Positions 37,774 through 45,831 of a stretch of DNA of 64,000 nt are shown here, in pieces. Positions within the stretch are counted from its first letter, which is position 1, and each line of letters opens with the position of its first letter. The DNA lies in NCBI RefSeq assembly GCF_019802045.1, contig NZ_JAHVHU010000012.1, positions 62,001 through 126,000 on the forward strand. The letters run 5' to 3'. Position numbers and translations under genes: made by a program. The notes below the pieces were generated by a model. That model did no database searches, had not been told where the DNA came from, and was given only the letters and a program-made list of their open reading frames with translations. Source of the stretch: Membranihabitans marinus. GTDB taxonomy: Bacteria; Bacteroidota; Bacteroidia; Chitinophagales; Saprospiraceae.

Positions 37774-38054
37774 TTCTAAGATGAATGATTAACAGTGGGT
37801 TCAGCCCTTTGTGTCCATTGGTTTTTATAAAGAATTGCATTTTTTACTTCTGAAGATAGCATCTGCACTTTTTAGTTTTACATGTGGAAAGGGTCGAGAT
37901 GAAGCGATGTGAATTTCATTACTGAATGATATAACCCGCAAAAGTCAAACGTCGCCCAAATTTGGACTATGTAATATGCCCAATTTTGGGAATTAAGCAA
38001 TTGATTCATTGCATTTTATGCATCATACTAGATTGACGTGGTGAATAAAGCGGG
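37774..38054. other. Intergenic region before the 220-bp repeats
   Basis: This non-coding stretch shows no hairpin or gene of note. It ends with GTGAATAAAGCGGG (38041-38054), which matches the tail of repeat copy 2 (GTGAATAAGGCGGG at 38651). It may be the remnant of a further repeat copy. Confidence 0.4.
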
Positions 38055-38276
38055 CTAAGGTGTTAAATCATGATATTTTATCATAACACGTCGGTAGTCA
38101 GGTTGAGCGAAGGACCTCAGAGCGGTCCCATTTTATTAGCATTTGCATACACAGATTTACCGACCCGGTTACGGGTCGCAGACCGAATATATTTTGCCAT
38201 CAGAATCTCAAATCAGATTCAAACCATGTCGCATAATTTCACATCGTTTCTTTTTGTCGGCGCAACGGCGATGAAT
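38055..38276 (+). repeat. Direct repeat copy 1 (about 222 bp)
   Basis: This is the first of two nearly identical copies, beginning CTAAGGTGTTAAATCATGAT and ending CGCAACGGCGATGAAT. It holds the inverted repeats GGACC...GGTCC (about 38112-38128) and GACCCGGTTACGGGTC. The 86-codon frame read through it is almost identical to that of copy 2 and is judged spurious. Copies differ at only about eight to ten positions by eye. Confidence 0.85.
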
Positions 38277-38432
38277 GGATACTTTTTTTGGATTGAATCC
38301 AAACCGATATTATTTACCACTCGAAAATAACCAACATTGCGACCTCTCTGAGGTCGAATCTTTTCTTACCCCATTTACTAATAAACTGTGACCCGCAAAC
38401 GGGTCAATCCCGTTCGGTGTTTTAACTAACAG
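38277..38432. repeat. Spacer between direct repeats with two hairpins
   Basis: Between the copies lie GACCTC-tct-GAGGTC (about 38341-38355) and TGACCCG-caaa-CGGGTCA (about 38388-38405). Both are short perfect hairpins whose stems echo GACCTCAGAGCGGTC and GACCCGGTTACGGGTC inside the flanking repeats. The whole block 38055-38660 thus looks like a nested REP-like cluster. Confidence 0.6.
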
Positions 38433-38656
38433 CCTAAGGTGTTAAATCATGATATTTTTACCACAACATGTCGGTAGTCAGGTTGAGCGAAGGACCTCAG
38501 AGCGGTCCCATTTTATTAGCATTTGCATACACAGATTTACCGACCCGGTTGCGGGTCGCAGACCAAATATATTTTGCCATCAGAATCTCAAATCAGATTC
38601 AAACCATGTCGCATAATTTCACATCGTTTCTTTTTGTCGGCGCAACGGCCGTGAAT
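38433..38656 (+). repeat. Direct repeat copy 2 (about 222 bp)
   Basis: This second copy lies 378 bases downstream of copy 1 in the same direction, CCTAAGGTGTTAAATCATGA to CGCAACGGCCGTGAAT. It is followed by AAGGCGGG. No open reading frame of quality is present; the short frame at 38468-38668 is a by-product. Confidence 0.85.
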
Positions 38657-38815
38657 AAGGCGGGATAATGGTCAGTATACACAAAAAGTCGACCGGGAAT
38701 TTTATGGCTAAAAAGAGATTCCTGACCAAATAAATCAGACCGATGTGGCGCCGGAACACTCAAAAATATTTTTATTTATAGATATGTTATTTCTTGTCAC
38801 GGTCGAGAATTATTT

Positions 38816-38832
38816 TTCCACAATGTGTGGAA
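38816..38832. promoter_or_regulatory. Palindrome upstream of nrdB
   Basis: A perfect 7-bp inverted repeat TTCCACA-atg-TGTGGAA lies about 215 bases before nrdB. Just downstream are AT-rich TATATCTTTTGATCTTTG sequences (38855-38872) resembling -7 elements. It may be an operator or a small hairpin. It does not match the NrdR box as I recall it. Confidence 0.35.
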
Positions 38833-39047
38833 TAGTTTATTATAAATAATTATTATATCTTTTGATCTTTGCAATCGGCTATCTGGAGATATTCCCTCCT
38901 CAACACCGGATGACTCAGCGCTGACAAAGCGGTAGTCGGTTCACTATCAGTCCGTCGTGACAATTGCGCAAATTTTTGAGTGAATAGTGCACGCTTCGAC
39001 GAAACTTGTCTGAAAATTAAATGATTAATCAAATAAAAATATAAAAT

Positions 39048-40022
39048 ATGGGGATTTTTGACAAACGTATCCAGTACAAACCTTTTGAATACCCCGAAAT
39101 TTATCAGTTTACCGAGGCGATTAATAAATCGTTTTGGGTGCATTCGGAGGTGGATTTTACGGCCGATGTACAGGACTTCCACTCGCATCTTTCTGTGGCC
39201 GAGCAAAACGCCATCAAAAATAGTTTGCTTGCCATTGCACAAGTCGAAGTGGCGGTAAAATCGTTTTGGGGCGATATTTACCACCATTTTCCCAAGCCGG
39301 AAATGAATGGCCTGGGCGCTACCTTTGCGGAATGTGAATTTCGGCATTCGGAAGCTTATTCTCGCTTGGTTGAAGTAATGGGGTACAACAATGAATTTAT
39401 CAAATTGGTCGAGGTGCCCGTCATCCGGGAACGGATCGATTATTTATCGGCCGCGTTATCCTCTGCGAAGTCTCAGGATAAAAAGGCGTATACGTTATCA
39501 TTGATTATGTTTTCCATCCTCATAGAAAATGTGAGCTTGTTCAGTCAGTTTGCCATTATCCTGTCTTTTACCCGATTCAAGGGTTTAATGAAAAATGTGA
39601 GTAATATAATTGCATGGACCTCCGTGGATGAGCAGATTCACGCCAATGCCGGGATTTACCTGATCAACATTATCCGGGAGGAGTATCCGGAGATGTTTGA
39701 CAAGGAGACCGAATGGCGCGTGACAGAAATGGTCCGCCAATCCATCGAGGTGGAAGGACGTATCCTGGATTGGATTTTTGGAATGGGAGAAATAGAAACG
39801 GTCAATAAAGACAATCTGGTGAATTTTATGAAATTCCGGGCGGATGACAGCCTGAAGAAAATTGGAATTCCCGCTCAGTTTAATGTGACTCCGGACGATA
39901 TTCGACCGATGGTTTGGTTTGAAGAAGAAGTCTTTGCAAACAGCCTGGATGACTTTTTTGCCAAACGACCCGTGGAATACACCAAGCACGATAAAAGCAT
40001 CTCCGCATTGGACCTTTTTTAA
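39048..40022 (+). CDS. nrdB: Ribonucleoside-diphosphate reductase, small (radical) subunit
   Basis: This 324-residue protein is a ferritin-like class I NrdB. The metal and radical residues are visible: E97-x-x-H100 followed by Y104 (ECEFRHSEAY, Tyr at the radical position) and the second DEQIHA block near residue 195, with ENVSLF giving a further ligand. It houses the di-metal tyrosyl radical that activates the large subunit for ribonucleotide reduction. There is no N-terminal ATP-cone, unlike some Bacteroidota NrdBs; the protein begins at the core (MGIFDKRIQYKPFEYPEIYQF). It lies 74 bases before nrdA in the order beta-alpha. Confidence 0.95.
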   Translation: MGIFDKRIQYKPFEYPEIYQFTEAINKSFWVHSEVDFTADVQDFHSHLSVAEQNAIKNSLLAIAQVEVAVKSFWGDIYHHFPKPEMNGLGATFAECEFRHSEAYSRLVEVMGYNNEFIKLVEVPVIRERIDYLSAALSSAKSQDKKAYTLSLIMFSILIENVSLFSQFAIILSFTRFKGLMKNVSNIIAWTSVDEQIHANAGIYLINIIREEYPEMFDKETEWRVTEMVRQSIEVEGRILDWIFGMGEIETVNKDNLVNFMKFRADDSLKKIGIPAQFNVTPDDIRPMVWFEEEVFANSLDDFFAKRPVEYTKHDKSISALDLF

Positions 40023-40062
40023 AACACCGGACGGACGCGATTGATGGCGTCCAACCTCAGCA

Positions 40063-40093
40063 ACTCAACAACTTAACGACTCAACAACTTAAC
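40063..40093 (+). repeat. Short tandem repeat before nrdA
   Basis: Two copies of ACTCAACAACTTAAC (40063-40077, 40079-40093) stand in tandem with a one-base spacer, three bases before the nrdA start codon. The low-complexity stretch replaces any recognisable ribosome binding site. Its length could vary by slippage. Confidence 0.6.
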
Positions 40094-40096
40094 TTA

Positions 40097-41818
40097 ATGA
40101 CCAACGATCAGCAACCAATGACCAATACTCCTGTTCAAGAACAACTTTTTGATACACCTGAATTTAAAACCCAAGAAAAACTTTGGTGGCTCAATGCCGA
40201 AAGCGAACAAATCCTGAACAGAGGATATCTCTTAAAGGGGGAGACGGTTCAGGGTGCCATAGACCGGATCACCACGGCTGCAGCCCAACGGCTCTACAAG
40301 CCGGAGCTGAAACCAGCTTTTCAGGAATTAATCGAACGGGGATGGATGAGCTTGAGTTCACCCATCTGGGCGAATATGGGAACAGAAAGAGGATTGCCGA
40401 TTTCGTGTTTCAATGTATTTGTACCGGATAACATCGAAGGAATTACGCACAAACTGGGCGAAGTCATTATGCAGACTAAGATCGGCGGTGGGACTTCGGC
40501 GTATTTTGGCTCCTTGCGGGAACGAGGAAGTGCGGTTACGGACAATGGAAAGAGCAGTGGCGCCGTTAGTTTTATGAAGTTGTTTGACACAGCCATGGAT
40601 ACCATTTCCCAAGGCGGCGTTCGTCGCGGGGCATTTGCGGCGTATCTCGATATCGATCATGCGGACATCGAAGAGTTTTTATCCATCAAAGATATAGGCC
40701 ATCCCATTCAAAACCTGTTCTTTGGTGTCTGCGTACCCGATTACTGGATGCAGGATATGATCGATGGCGACATGGCCAAGCGGGAAATATGGGCCAAAGT
40801 GCTTCAAAGCCGGCAGCAAAAAGGACTGCCTTACGTGTTCTTTTCAGACAATGTCAATCGGAACAAACCGCAGGTGTACAAAGATCAGCAACGTCGGATT
40901 TACGGCAGCAACCTCTGTTCGGAAATTATGCTCCCCTCCAACAAGGATGAATCTTTTATCTGTTGCCTGTCCTCCATGAACGTGGAGTTGTTCGACGAAT
41001 GGAAAGATACCGAAGCCGTGAAGTTGGCGACTTTTTTCCTCGATGCGGTTCTGCAGGAATTTATCGTAAAGACAGAAGACAATCATTATCTGAAAAGTGC
41101 GAACGAGTTCGCCAAGAACCACCGGGCTCTCGGTTTGGGTGCGTTGGGGTGGCATTCGTATTTGCAGCGAAATAACATCCCGTTTGAAAGCATGGAAGCG
41201 AAGCAGCACACGACGCGGATTTTCAAAAACATCAGCGAAAAAGCGGAAAAGGCGACCAAAGAGCTGGCCTGGATCTATGGCGAACCCTCTATCCTGAAAG
41301 GATATGGTCGTCGAAACACGACGCTGATGGCGATTGCACCAACCACATCTTCCTCGGCCATTCTCGGTCAAACTTCCCCCGGTATTGAGCCATTTAGTAG
41401 TAATTACTACAAAGCAGGTCTGTCCAAAGGGAACTTTATCCGAAAGAATAAATACTTAAAAGAACTGTTGGCGGAAAAAGGACTGGATACCGAAGAAACC
41501 TGGCGAAGTATTATGCTTCATCATGGGAGTGTGCAGCATCTGCCTGGACTGTCCGAGCATGAAAAAAATGTCTTTAAGACTTTTAAGGAGATCAGCCAGC
41601 TGGAGATTATCCAGCAAGCTTCCATCCGTCAAAAATATGTCGATCAGGGCCAGAGCCTCAATCTGAATATCCCTTCCAATCTGCCGGTCAAAGAGGTCAA
41701 TAAGTTGATGATCGAAGCGTGGAAACTGGGTGTGAAAAGTCTTTATTATCAGCGGAGTCAGAGTGTATCCAAAGAAATGGTGACCAATCTGGTGAGTTGT
41801 GAGAGTTGTGAGGCGTGA
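40097..41818 (+). CDS. nrdA: Ribonucleoside-diphosphate reductase, large (catalytic) subunit, without ATP-cone
   Basis: This 573-residue class I large subunit has LPISCFN (active-site cysteine pair partner), GSNLCSEIMLPS with the thiyl-radical Cys (about 275), CCLSSMNVELF with the second redox Cys, the radical-transfer tyrosines SLYYQRSQS near the end, and the C-terminal shuttle pair CESC (568-571). It reduces NDPs to dNDPs. The usual N-terminal ATP-cone (about 90 residues) and part of the N-terminal extension are absent, so dATP activity control through a cone is not expected. An alternative ATG 7 codons in (MTNTP) is possible; the first 12 codons derive from a CCAATGACCAA-type low-complexity word. 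It is co-transcribed with nrdB. Confidence 0.93.
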   Translation: MTNDQQPMTNTPVQEQLFDTPEFKTQEKLWWLNAESEQILNRGYLLKGETVQGAIDRITTAAAQRLYKPELKPAFQELIERGWMSLSSPIWANMGTERGLPISCFNVFVPDNIEGITHKLGEVIMQTKIGGGTSAYFGSLRERGSAVTDNGKSSGAVSFMKLFDTAMDTISQGGVRRGAFAAYLDIDHADIEEFLSIKDIGHPIQNLFFGVCVPDYWMQDMIDGDMAKREIWAKVLQSRQQKGLPYVFFSDNVNRNKPQVYKDQQRRIYGSNLCSEIMLPSNKDESFICCLSSMNVELFDEWKDTEAVKLATFFLDAVLQEFIVKTEDNHYLKSANEFAKNHRALGLGALGWHSYLQRNNIPFESMEAKQHTTRIFKNISEKAEKATKELAWIYGEPSILKGYGRRNTTLMAIAPTTSSSAILGQTSPGIEPFSSNYYKAGLSKGNFIRKNKYLKELLAEKGLDTEETWRSIMLHHGSVQHLPGLSEHEKNVFKTFKEISQLEIIQQASIRQKYVDQGQSLNLNIPSNLPVKEVNKLMIEAWKLGVKSLYYQRSQSVSKEMVTNLVSCESCEA

Positions 41819-42027
41819 ATTATTTTTTACTTTGTGGTGTAAAATTTTCTCATACTCTGCTCTGAAATCTTCTTCCTCGCCAACGAGTTGGGGTATGAAT
41901 GAATAAAGTCCGACAAGTGAGGGGGCCAAAATGTCCTCACTTTGGATTGTTTCGGGGAGTATCCAACGAACTGTTTTATTGGTTTGAATATGGAGTAATG
42001 GAAGGAGACCTGGCAAGGGGAAAATAC
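41819..42027. other. Spacer after nrdA with hairpins
   Basis: This stretch holds CCAACGAGTTGG (41880-41891), the same hairpin word family as in 45416-46837, and an 8-bp stem AAGTGAGG / CCTCACTT (41915-41922, 41935-41942) followed by TGGATTGTTT, a possible plus-strand terminator for nrdBA. No gene is seen. Confidence 0.5.
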
Positions 42028-42113
42028 AGTCCGTTTGCGGATGAGAGGTCATAGCCAGGGTCGCGAGACCCTGGTTAGGGATCTATTACAACATGGAGTC
42101 CCCTGGGGACGAT
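42028..42113 (+). repeat. Three-hairpin repeat, left copy
   Basis: This unit of about 86 bases has three successive stems: TCCG-tttg-CGGA (42030-42041), CCAGGGT / ACCCTGG (42055-42061, 42068-42074) and GTCCCC / GGGGAC (42098-42110). A second copy, same orientation, is at 44560-44646 on the other side of the sulfatase gene. Sequence between stems is less conserved than the stems. It is a REP/BIME-like element; no transposase is present nearby. Confidence 0.75.
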
Positions 42114-42316
42114 ACTTAGACAGGTTTCGTTCGAATGAAACCTCTCACCTGCCCCATTCTTTAATCGCTAATTTCCGTTCTGGTGCCTATTGGTTGTACC
42201 TAGGTTTAAATGTGCGATAAAGACTGTTCTTTCCCGGTATTCTTGTGCCCGAGATCAGAATTTGAAGTTGAAGATAATTCTATGAAATAGTTTCGAAGCT
42301 ATGTCAATTGGTATTT

Positions 42317-42344
42317 CGCCTAAACGCCTAAACGCCTAAACGCC
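42317..42344. repeat. CGCCTAAA octamer repeat at the sulfatase stop codon
   Basis: Three and a half copies of CGCCTAAA run from the intergenic region across the stop codon of the minus-strand sulfatase. Because the repeat contains the stop (TAG on the minus strand), changes in copy number would not alter the protein beyond its last residue. Confidence 0.7.
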
Positions 42345-44225
42345 AAGATAATCCAACCGCCGTTGGACTTCTGATTCCTCCCGGATTACAGCGTTGATTT
42401 TATCAAGCCGGATATCAAATTTCACCGGTGGAGCGCCTGCGGGCATGATGTAGGCAGCCCAATCGCGCATCAGCACAATAGTATTTAAAATGTGAAGCCC
42501 TTCGGCCGGATATTTAGCATCATATAAGGCCTGAGTCATCACGGAGGATGGATCTTCTCCTTTTTCCAGTGCCAAATACAACGCTGCCTGAACCTGTATA
42601 ATCGGAACCGGATCTGAATGCATTATTTGGGCAATAAGCGATTCTGATAAGTCGGCTTTTTTATCCATAGAGGTCGCAGCGACCAATCCCCAATACCGTT
42701 GCCAGGGATCTGCTGAGCGCAGTGCAAGCGTCAGTTCTTTTTGAGCATTTGCACGACCCGGTAAGCAGAGGTTCCCCGTGCGTAAATAGGAATTAATTTC
42801 TTTTTTTTGGGTCTGACCATATGCGGCCGGATTGTCAAACGCCTCGTTGATCAAGACATATTCCGGGTAAAAGGATAGGTCGGGCATGCCGGTCAGCCAG
42901 TCATTGAGCATGTTTCGTAATTCAACCAGTTTATCAAGGTACTCTGGATTGTCGGCCAGATTATTTGTCTCATACGGATCAGCCTCCACATCGAAGAGCA
43001 TTTCGGGCGGGCGCATTTCGAAAAAGCGGGACTGGGTATCATTTAGAGTTCCTGCTCTGTAAAGGCTGTCCCATTCCTGGTAGGCGAGTTGTTTATACCG
43101 GTAATTGTTCATCAGCCCATCTACATAGAACGGCTGAAAGCTCCGAATGTATTTGTACTTTCCTTTCCGTACTGCCCGCACCATATCGTACTTTTCATCA
43201 AACCGGTCGGCATAACTGTAGGTTTCATCCCGTTGATTTACTTCGAGTCTATCCACCTTGGAACTCAGAAAAGGTTTGCCGTCCATCTCTTCGGGTACCT
43301 CGATTCCAGCCAATGCAAGCACGGTCGGTGCCAGATCAATAAAACTTACAAAACCAGTGACGTCGGTCCCTGCTTCCACGCCTAGTATTTCTCGGTACTT
43401 TGGCGGTACATACATCACCAGAGGTACGTGCAGTCCGGTTTCATATAGATAGCCTTTGCTTCCGGGAAGCACGCCACCGTGATCGCCAAAATAGAAGATA
43501 ATGGTATTGTCCATCTGTCCGTCCTTCTCCAACGCTTTTATGATGTCCCCAAATCGCTGGTCCATTTGCTGTATGCGGTCGCGGTAGGTTGCGTTTGTGT
43601 ACCGAAACAACCCGGTGTTGGGGTGGTTGGGCTGGACATACACCTCTCGGGGTGCTTTGTGAGTTCCTTGGGTAGTCATTTCATCTGCGTCGAAATGGAG
43701 ACTGCTTTCATGGGTCACTCCGATGTTGACCATATGGAAGAAGGGTTGGTCTGATCGGCGGTTTTTCCAGGAGGCTCTTTTCGAGGAATCATCCCATACG
43801 TCCGATGATTTTTCGAGGTTGTAGTCTTCTTTGCTGTTGTTAGAGGTATAGTAGCCGGCCTCTCGAAGGTATTCGGGAAACATTTTGAGGCCCTCATGCA
43901 TCGGTACTTTCCGGATCTTACGGTGAAACTGGGCACCTATCCGAGGTGCATAACAACCGGTGATGATCGTAGATCGGGCGACACTGCACACCGGGGCATT
44001 GGAGAACGCGTGGATATACCGAAGTCCTTCTTTGGCAAGGGCTGTGATATTTGGTGTGGCCACGCCATTTTTATCAAACAGGGATAAATAGTGTTTGGAG
44101 TTATCTTCGGAAGTGATCCAGACGATGTTGGGACGATCGGGGTGTTTCGGATCGTTTTTCGGTTGACCGAGCAGAGAGGGTAAGGTCAGACAAATCAGAA
44201 ATAGAATAAAAGGAGCAATATTCAT
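42336..44225 (-). CDS. Exported sulfatase (arylsulfatase-type, alkaline phosphatase superfamily)
   Basis: This 629-residue protein has a signal peptide (APFILFLICLTLPSLLGQ, about 1-20) and then the sulfatase fold (RPNIVWITSEDNSKHYLSLF). The formylglycine site is PVCSVARSTIITG with Cys80 and Arg84; it needs oxidation of Cys to formylglycine by an anaerobic or aerobic maturase not found here. Position 3 is Val, not the usual Pro or Ala. Further marks are YFGDHGGVLPGSKG and VPLVMYVPPKY. The C-terminal domain (about 440-629) has HEAT-like helical repeats (ELTLALRSADPWQRYWGLVAA, PVPIIQVQAALYLALE). It desulfates a glycan or small ester in the periplasm. It is flanked by two repeat copies. Confidence 0.9.
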   Translation of the reverse strand: MNIAPFILFLICLTLPSLLGQPKNDPKHPDRPNIVWITSEDNSKHYLSLFDKNGVATPNITALAKEGLRYIHAFSNAPVCSVARSTIITGCYAPRIGAQFHRKIRKVPMHEGLKMFPEYLREAGYYTSNNSKEDYNLEKSSDVWDDSSKRASWKNRRSDQPFFHMVNIGVTHESSLHFDADEMTTQGTHKAPREVYVQPNHPNTGLFRYTNATYRDRIQQMDQRFGDIIKALEKDGQMDNTIIFYFGDHGGVLPGSKGYLYETGLHVPLVMYVPPKYREILGVEAGTDVTGFVSFIDLAPTVLALAGIEVPEEMDGKPFLSSKVDRLEVNQRDETYSYADRFDEKYDMVRAVRKGKYKYIRSFQPFYVDGLMNNYRYKQLAYQEWDSLYRAGTLNDTQSRFFEMRPPEMLFDVEADPYETNNLADNPEYLDKLVELRNMLNDWLTGMPDLSFYPEYVLINEAFDNPAAYGQTQKKEINSYLRTGNLCLPGRANAQKELTLALRSADPWQRYWGLVAATSMDKKADLSESLIAQIMHSDPVPIIQVQAALYLALEKGEDPSSVMTQALYDAKYPAEGLHILNTIVLMRDWAAYIMPAGAPPVKFDIRLDKINAVIREESEVQRRLDYLGV

Positions 44226-44559
44226 AGATTAGAAGTGTTTGTTGGTCCGAATTCAGAAGTGCTTTTTTATGGTTAAAACCACCGCTGAGCTCGAAATAGT
44301 TTTATTGATCTAGGCCAGTCTAAATATACCACTTAACCATTGGATATCACAATCGTCTAAAATATAATGAGTGTATTTATTCTTGGCAAAATTGAATAAA
44401 ATTTTTTGCTACAGTGTTTCATTAATGTAATATGAACCTTCTCCCATGGAGATCGCTATGTTCCAATTCACTTTCGCTGTAGTCCGTGCTTCCAATCGGA
44501 CTCGGCACGAATCGGATTCTGTTCCTAACCAGGAAGTGCGTTTATGTTGATTGCACAAT
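44226..44559. other. Spacer between sulfatase and sigma factor
   Basis: This non-coding, AT-rich region (for example 44310-44410) carries the presumed sulfatase promoter on the minus strand. No clean consensus and no gene are seen; the frame 44409-44648 is spurious. Confidence 0.4.
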
Positions 44560-44646
44560 AGTCCGGTTTGCGGACGTAAGATCATAGCCAGGGTCGTGAG
44601 GCCCTGGAAAATGTAGAAGTGGATATGGAGTCCCATTAGGGACGAC
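44560..44646 (+). repeat. Three-hairpin repeat, right copy
   Basis: This copy carries GTCCG-gtttg-CGGAC (44561-44575), CCAGGG / CCCTGG (44588-44593, 44102-equivalent stem at 44602-44607) and GTCCC-atta-GGGAC (44630-44643). It is the direct counterpart of the copy at 42028. It ends 6 bases before the stop codon of the sigma factor gene, so it may also act as that gene's transcript end. Confidence 0.75.
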
Positions 44647-44651
44647 ACGTA

Positions 44652-45218
44652 TTACAACTTCAAGGTGGACCGCAGTCGTTCAATCGCACGATGGATATAA
44701 ATCCGGGCCACATTGGGTTTGATTTCCATAATGGAGCTGATGTCTTTGTATTCGAGGTTTGAAAAGAAACGCAGGTACAGGGTCTGCTGCAGGTAATCGG
44801 GCAGGGTGCGAATTTCTTTTTGCAAACGATCGATGATTTCCTGTTCCTCTTCATTTTCCATCCATTTTTTCTCCGCGCTTTTCGTGATCATCATTTCGGA
44901 AAGTGTTTCGCGCAGTTTATCCTGGAGATCTTTGCGGGAGGCCATTTGTTCTTTGATGAGGTTATTGCGGAGCGAGCGAAAAAAGTACACATCGGGTCGA
45001 TCCAGTCGTCGAGCTTTGCGCGGATTTTCTACGATCCAGATTAACAGCTGTTGAATGGCATCTTCTACGGCATGGCGATCCTGGGTGATGGTTCGTCCGT
45101 AATTGATAAACTGGTTGTAATGATCCAGGTAGAACGATCGGATAGCTTCTTCTTTCCCTTCTGCAATATGTTTGAGCACAACAATGAGCTCATTGGATTT
45201 TTCCTTTTTTGAGGCCAT
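44652..45218 (-). CDS. ECF RNA polymerase sigma factor
   Basis: This 188-residue protein has sigma region 2 (AIRSFYLDHYNQFINYGRTITQDRHAVEDAIQQLLIWIVEN), a charged linker (about 105-130) and region 4 (IRTLPDYLQQTLYLRFFSNLEYKDISSIMEIKPNVARIYIHRAIERLRS). It is the type that partners with FecR proteins in Bacteroidota. The nearest FecR (47078) is divergent and 1.86 kb away across a non-coding hairpin field, which is an unusual spacing. If they are partners, this factor would control the FecR-SusCD operon that follows. The region 4 match is clear; the partnership is inference. Confidence 0.92.
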   Translation of the reverse strand: MASKKEKSNELIVVLKHIAEGKEEAIRSFYLDHYNQFINYGRTITQDRHAVEDAIQQLLIWIVENPRKARRLDRPDVYFFRSLRNNLIKEQMASRKDLQDKLRETLSEMMITKSAEKKWMENEEEQEIIDRLQKEIRTLPDYLQQTLYLRFFSNLEYKDISSIMEIKPNVARIYIHRAIERLRSTLKL

Positions 45219-45467
45219 AAGACGGATCGATCAATCAGATGAGGTGTTAAAGTTAACAAAACATTTATGGATATAAAACATATTACGTCATCAGATGATT
45301 TCTAGCTGATTATTACGCTAAATAATAGCAAGATTTCTCGGACGTACGCAAAGGGTTATTTCACGGAGAGTCACGGAGGATTTTCACAGAGGATCACAAA
45401 GAAAATTATTTCTCACCAACAAGTTGGGGAACTTTTGCCCGCCAATAAATTGGGGGCTTTGCGTCAA
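45219..45467. repeat. Start of hairpin field
   Basis: Upstream region of the sigma gene, then short hairpins CCAAC-aa-GTTGG (45416-45427), CCAAT-aa-ATTGG (45442-45453) and CTTTG / CAAAG (45457-45461, 45470-45474) with an 8-base loop. The sequence between is low in coding quality. Confidence 0.55.
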
Positions 45468-45831
45468 GGCAAAGTATGAGAAGAATGAACTCCCCAAACC
45501 CCTCTTACAAGAGGGGCCACGAATTCAGGTATATAAACGATCTTTGTTTCATTTTAACAGCTGGTTTATTTTTAGAATATGGATTATAAGATTTTCACAT
45601 TGTGATGCCTACGACATAAGATAAGTCAAGATTATTATTTTGTGGAAAGAATAAAAGCATGGATATGCAATAATGATCCAATTGCTATTCAAGCGTGTTT
45701 GGTACGTGTCTTTTGTAGCGGGCTGCATTGTCGAACATGGAGGGTGCGGGTGCAGCATAGCGGGTAAGCGTTATGTTCGACTAGACTTTTACTCCACTTT
45801 GTGTCATGACAAAGTGGAAGAAGGCTTTTAT
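45468..45831 (+). repeat. 365-bp tandem duplication, unit 1
   Basis: The unit starts GGCAAAGTATGAG and contains a CCCCTCTT / AAGAGGGG hairpin (45499-45516), then a non-coding AT-rich core, a GC-rich segment (GCGGGCTGCATTGTCGAACA) and a CCACTTTG / CAAAGTGG hairpin with an 8-base loop (45794-45817). Corresponding points in unit 2 lie exactly 365 bases on. Only a few differences are visible (for example an added A after TGAGA, and C to A in the loop). Confidence 0.9.

Noticed and set aside
38070-38668. Two short frames with nearly the same peptide
   Set aside because: They arise from the 222-bp direct repeats; premature ends and hairpins argue against coding.
41456-42052. 198-codon minus-strand frame over the 3' end of nrdA
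   Set aside because: It mostly mirrors conserved nrdA sequence and runs into a hairpin-rich spacer; no motif was seen.
42028-44646. Sulfatase as part of an insertion sequence or composite transposon
   Set aside because: No transposase, target-site duplication or terminal inverted repeats were found; only REP-like direct repeats, so it is reported as a finding and not as a mobile element.
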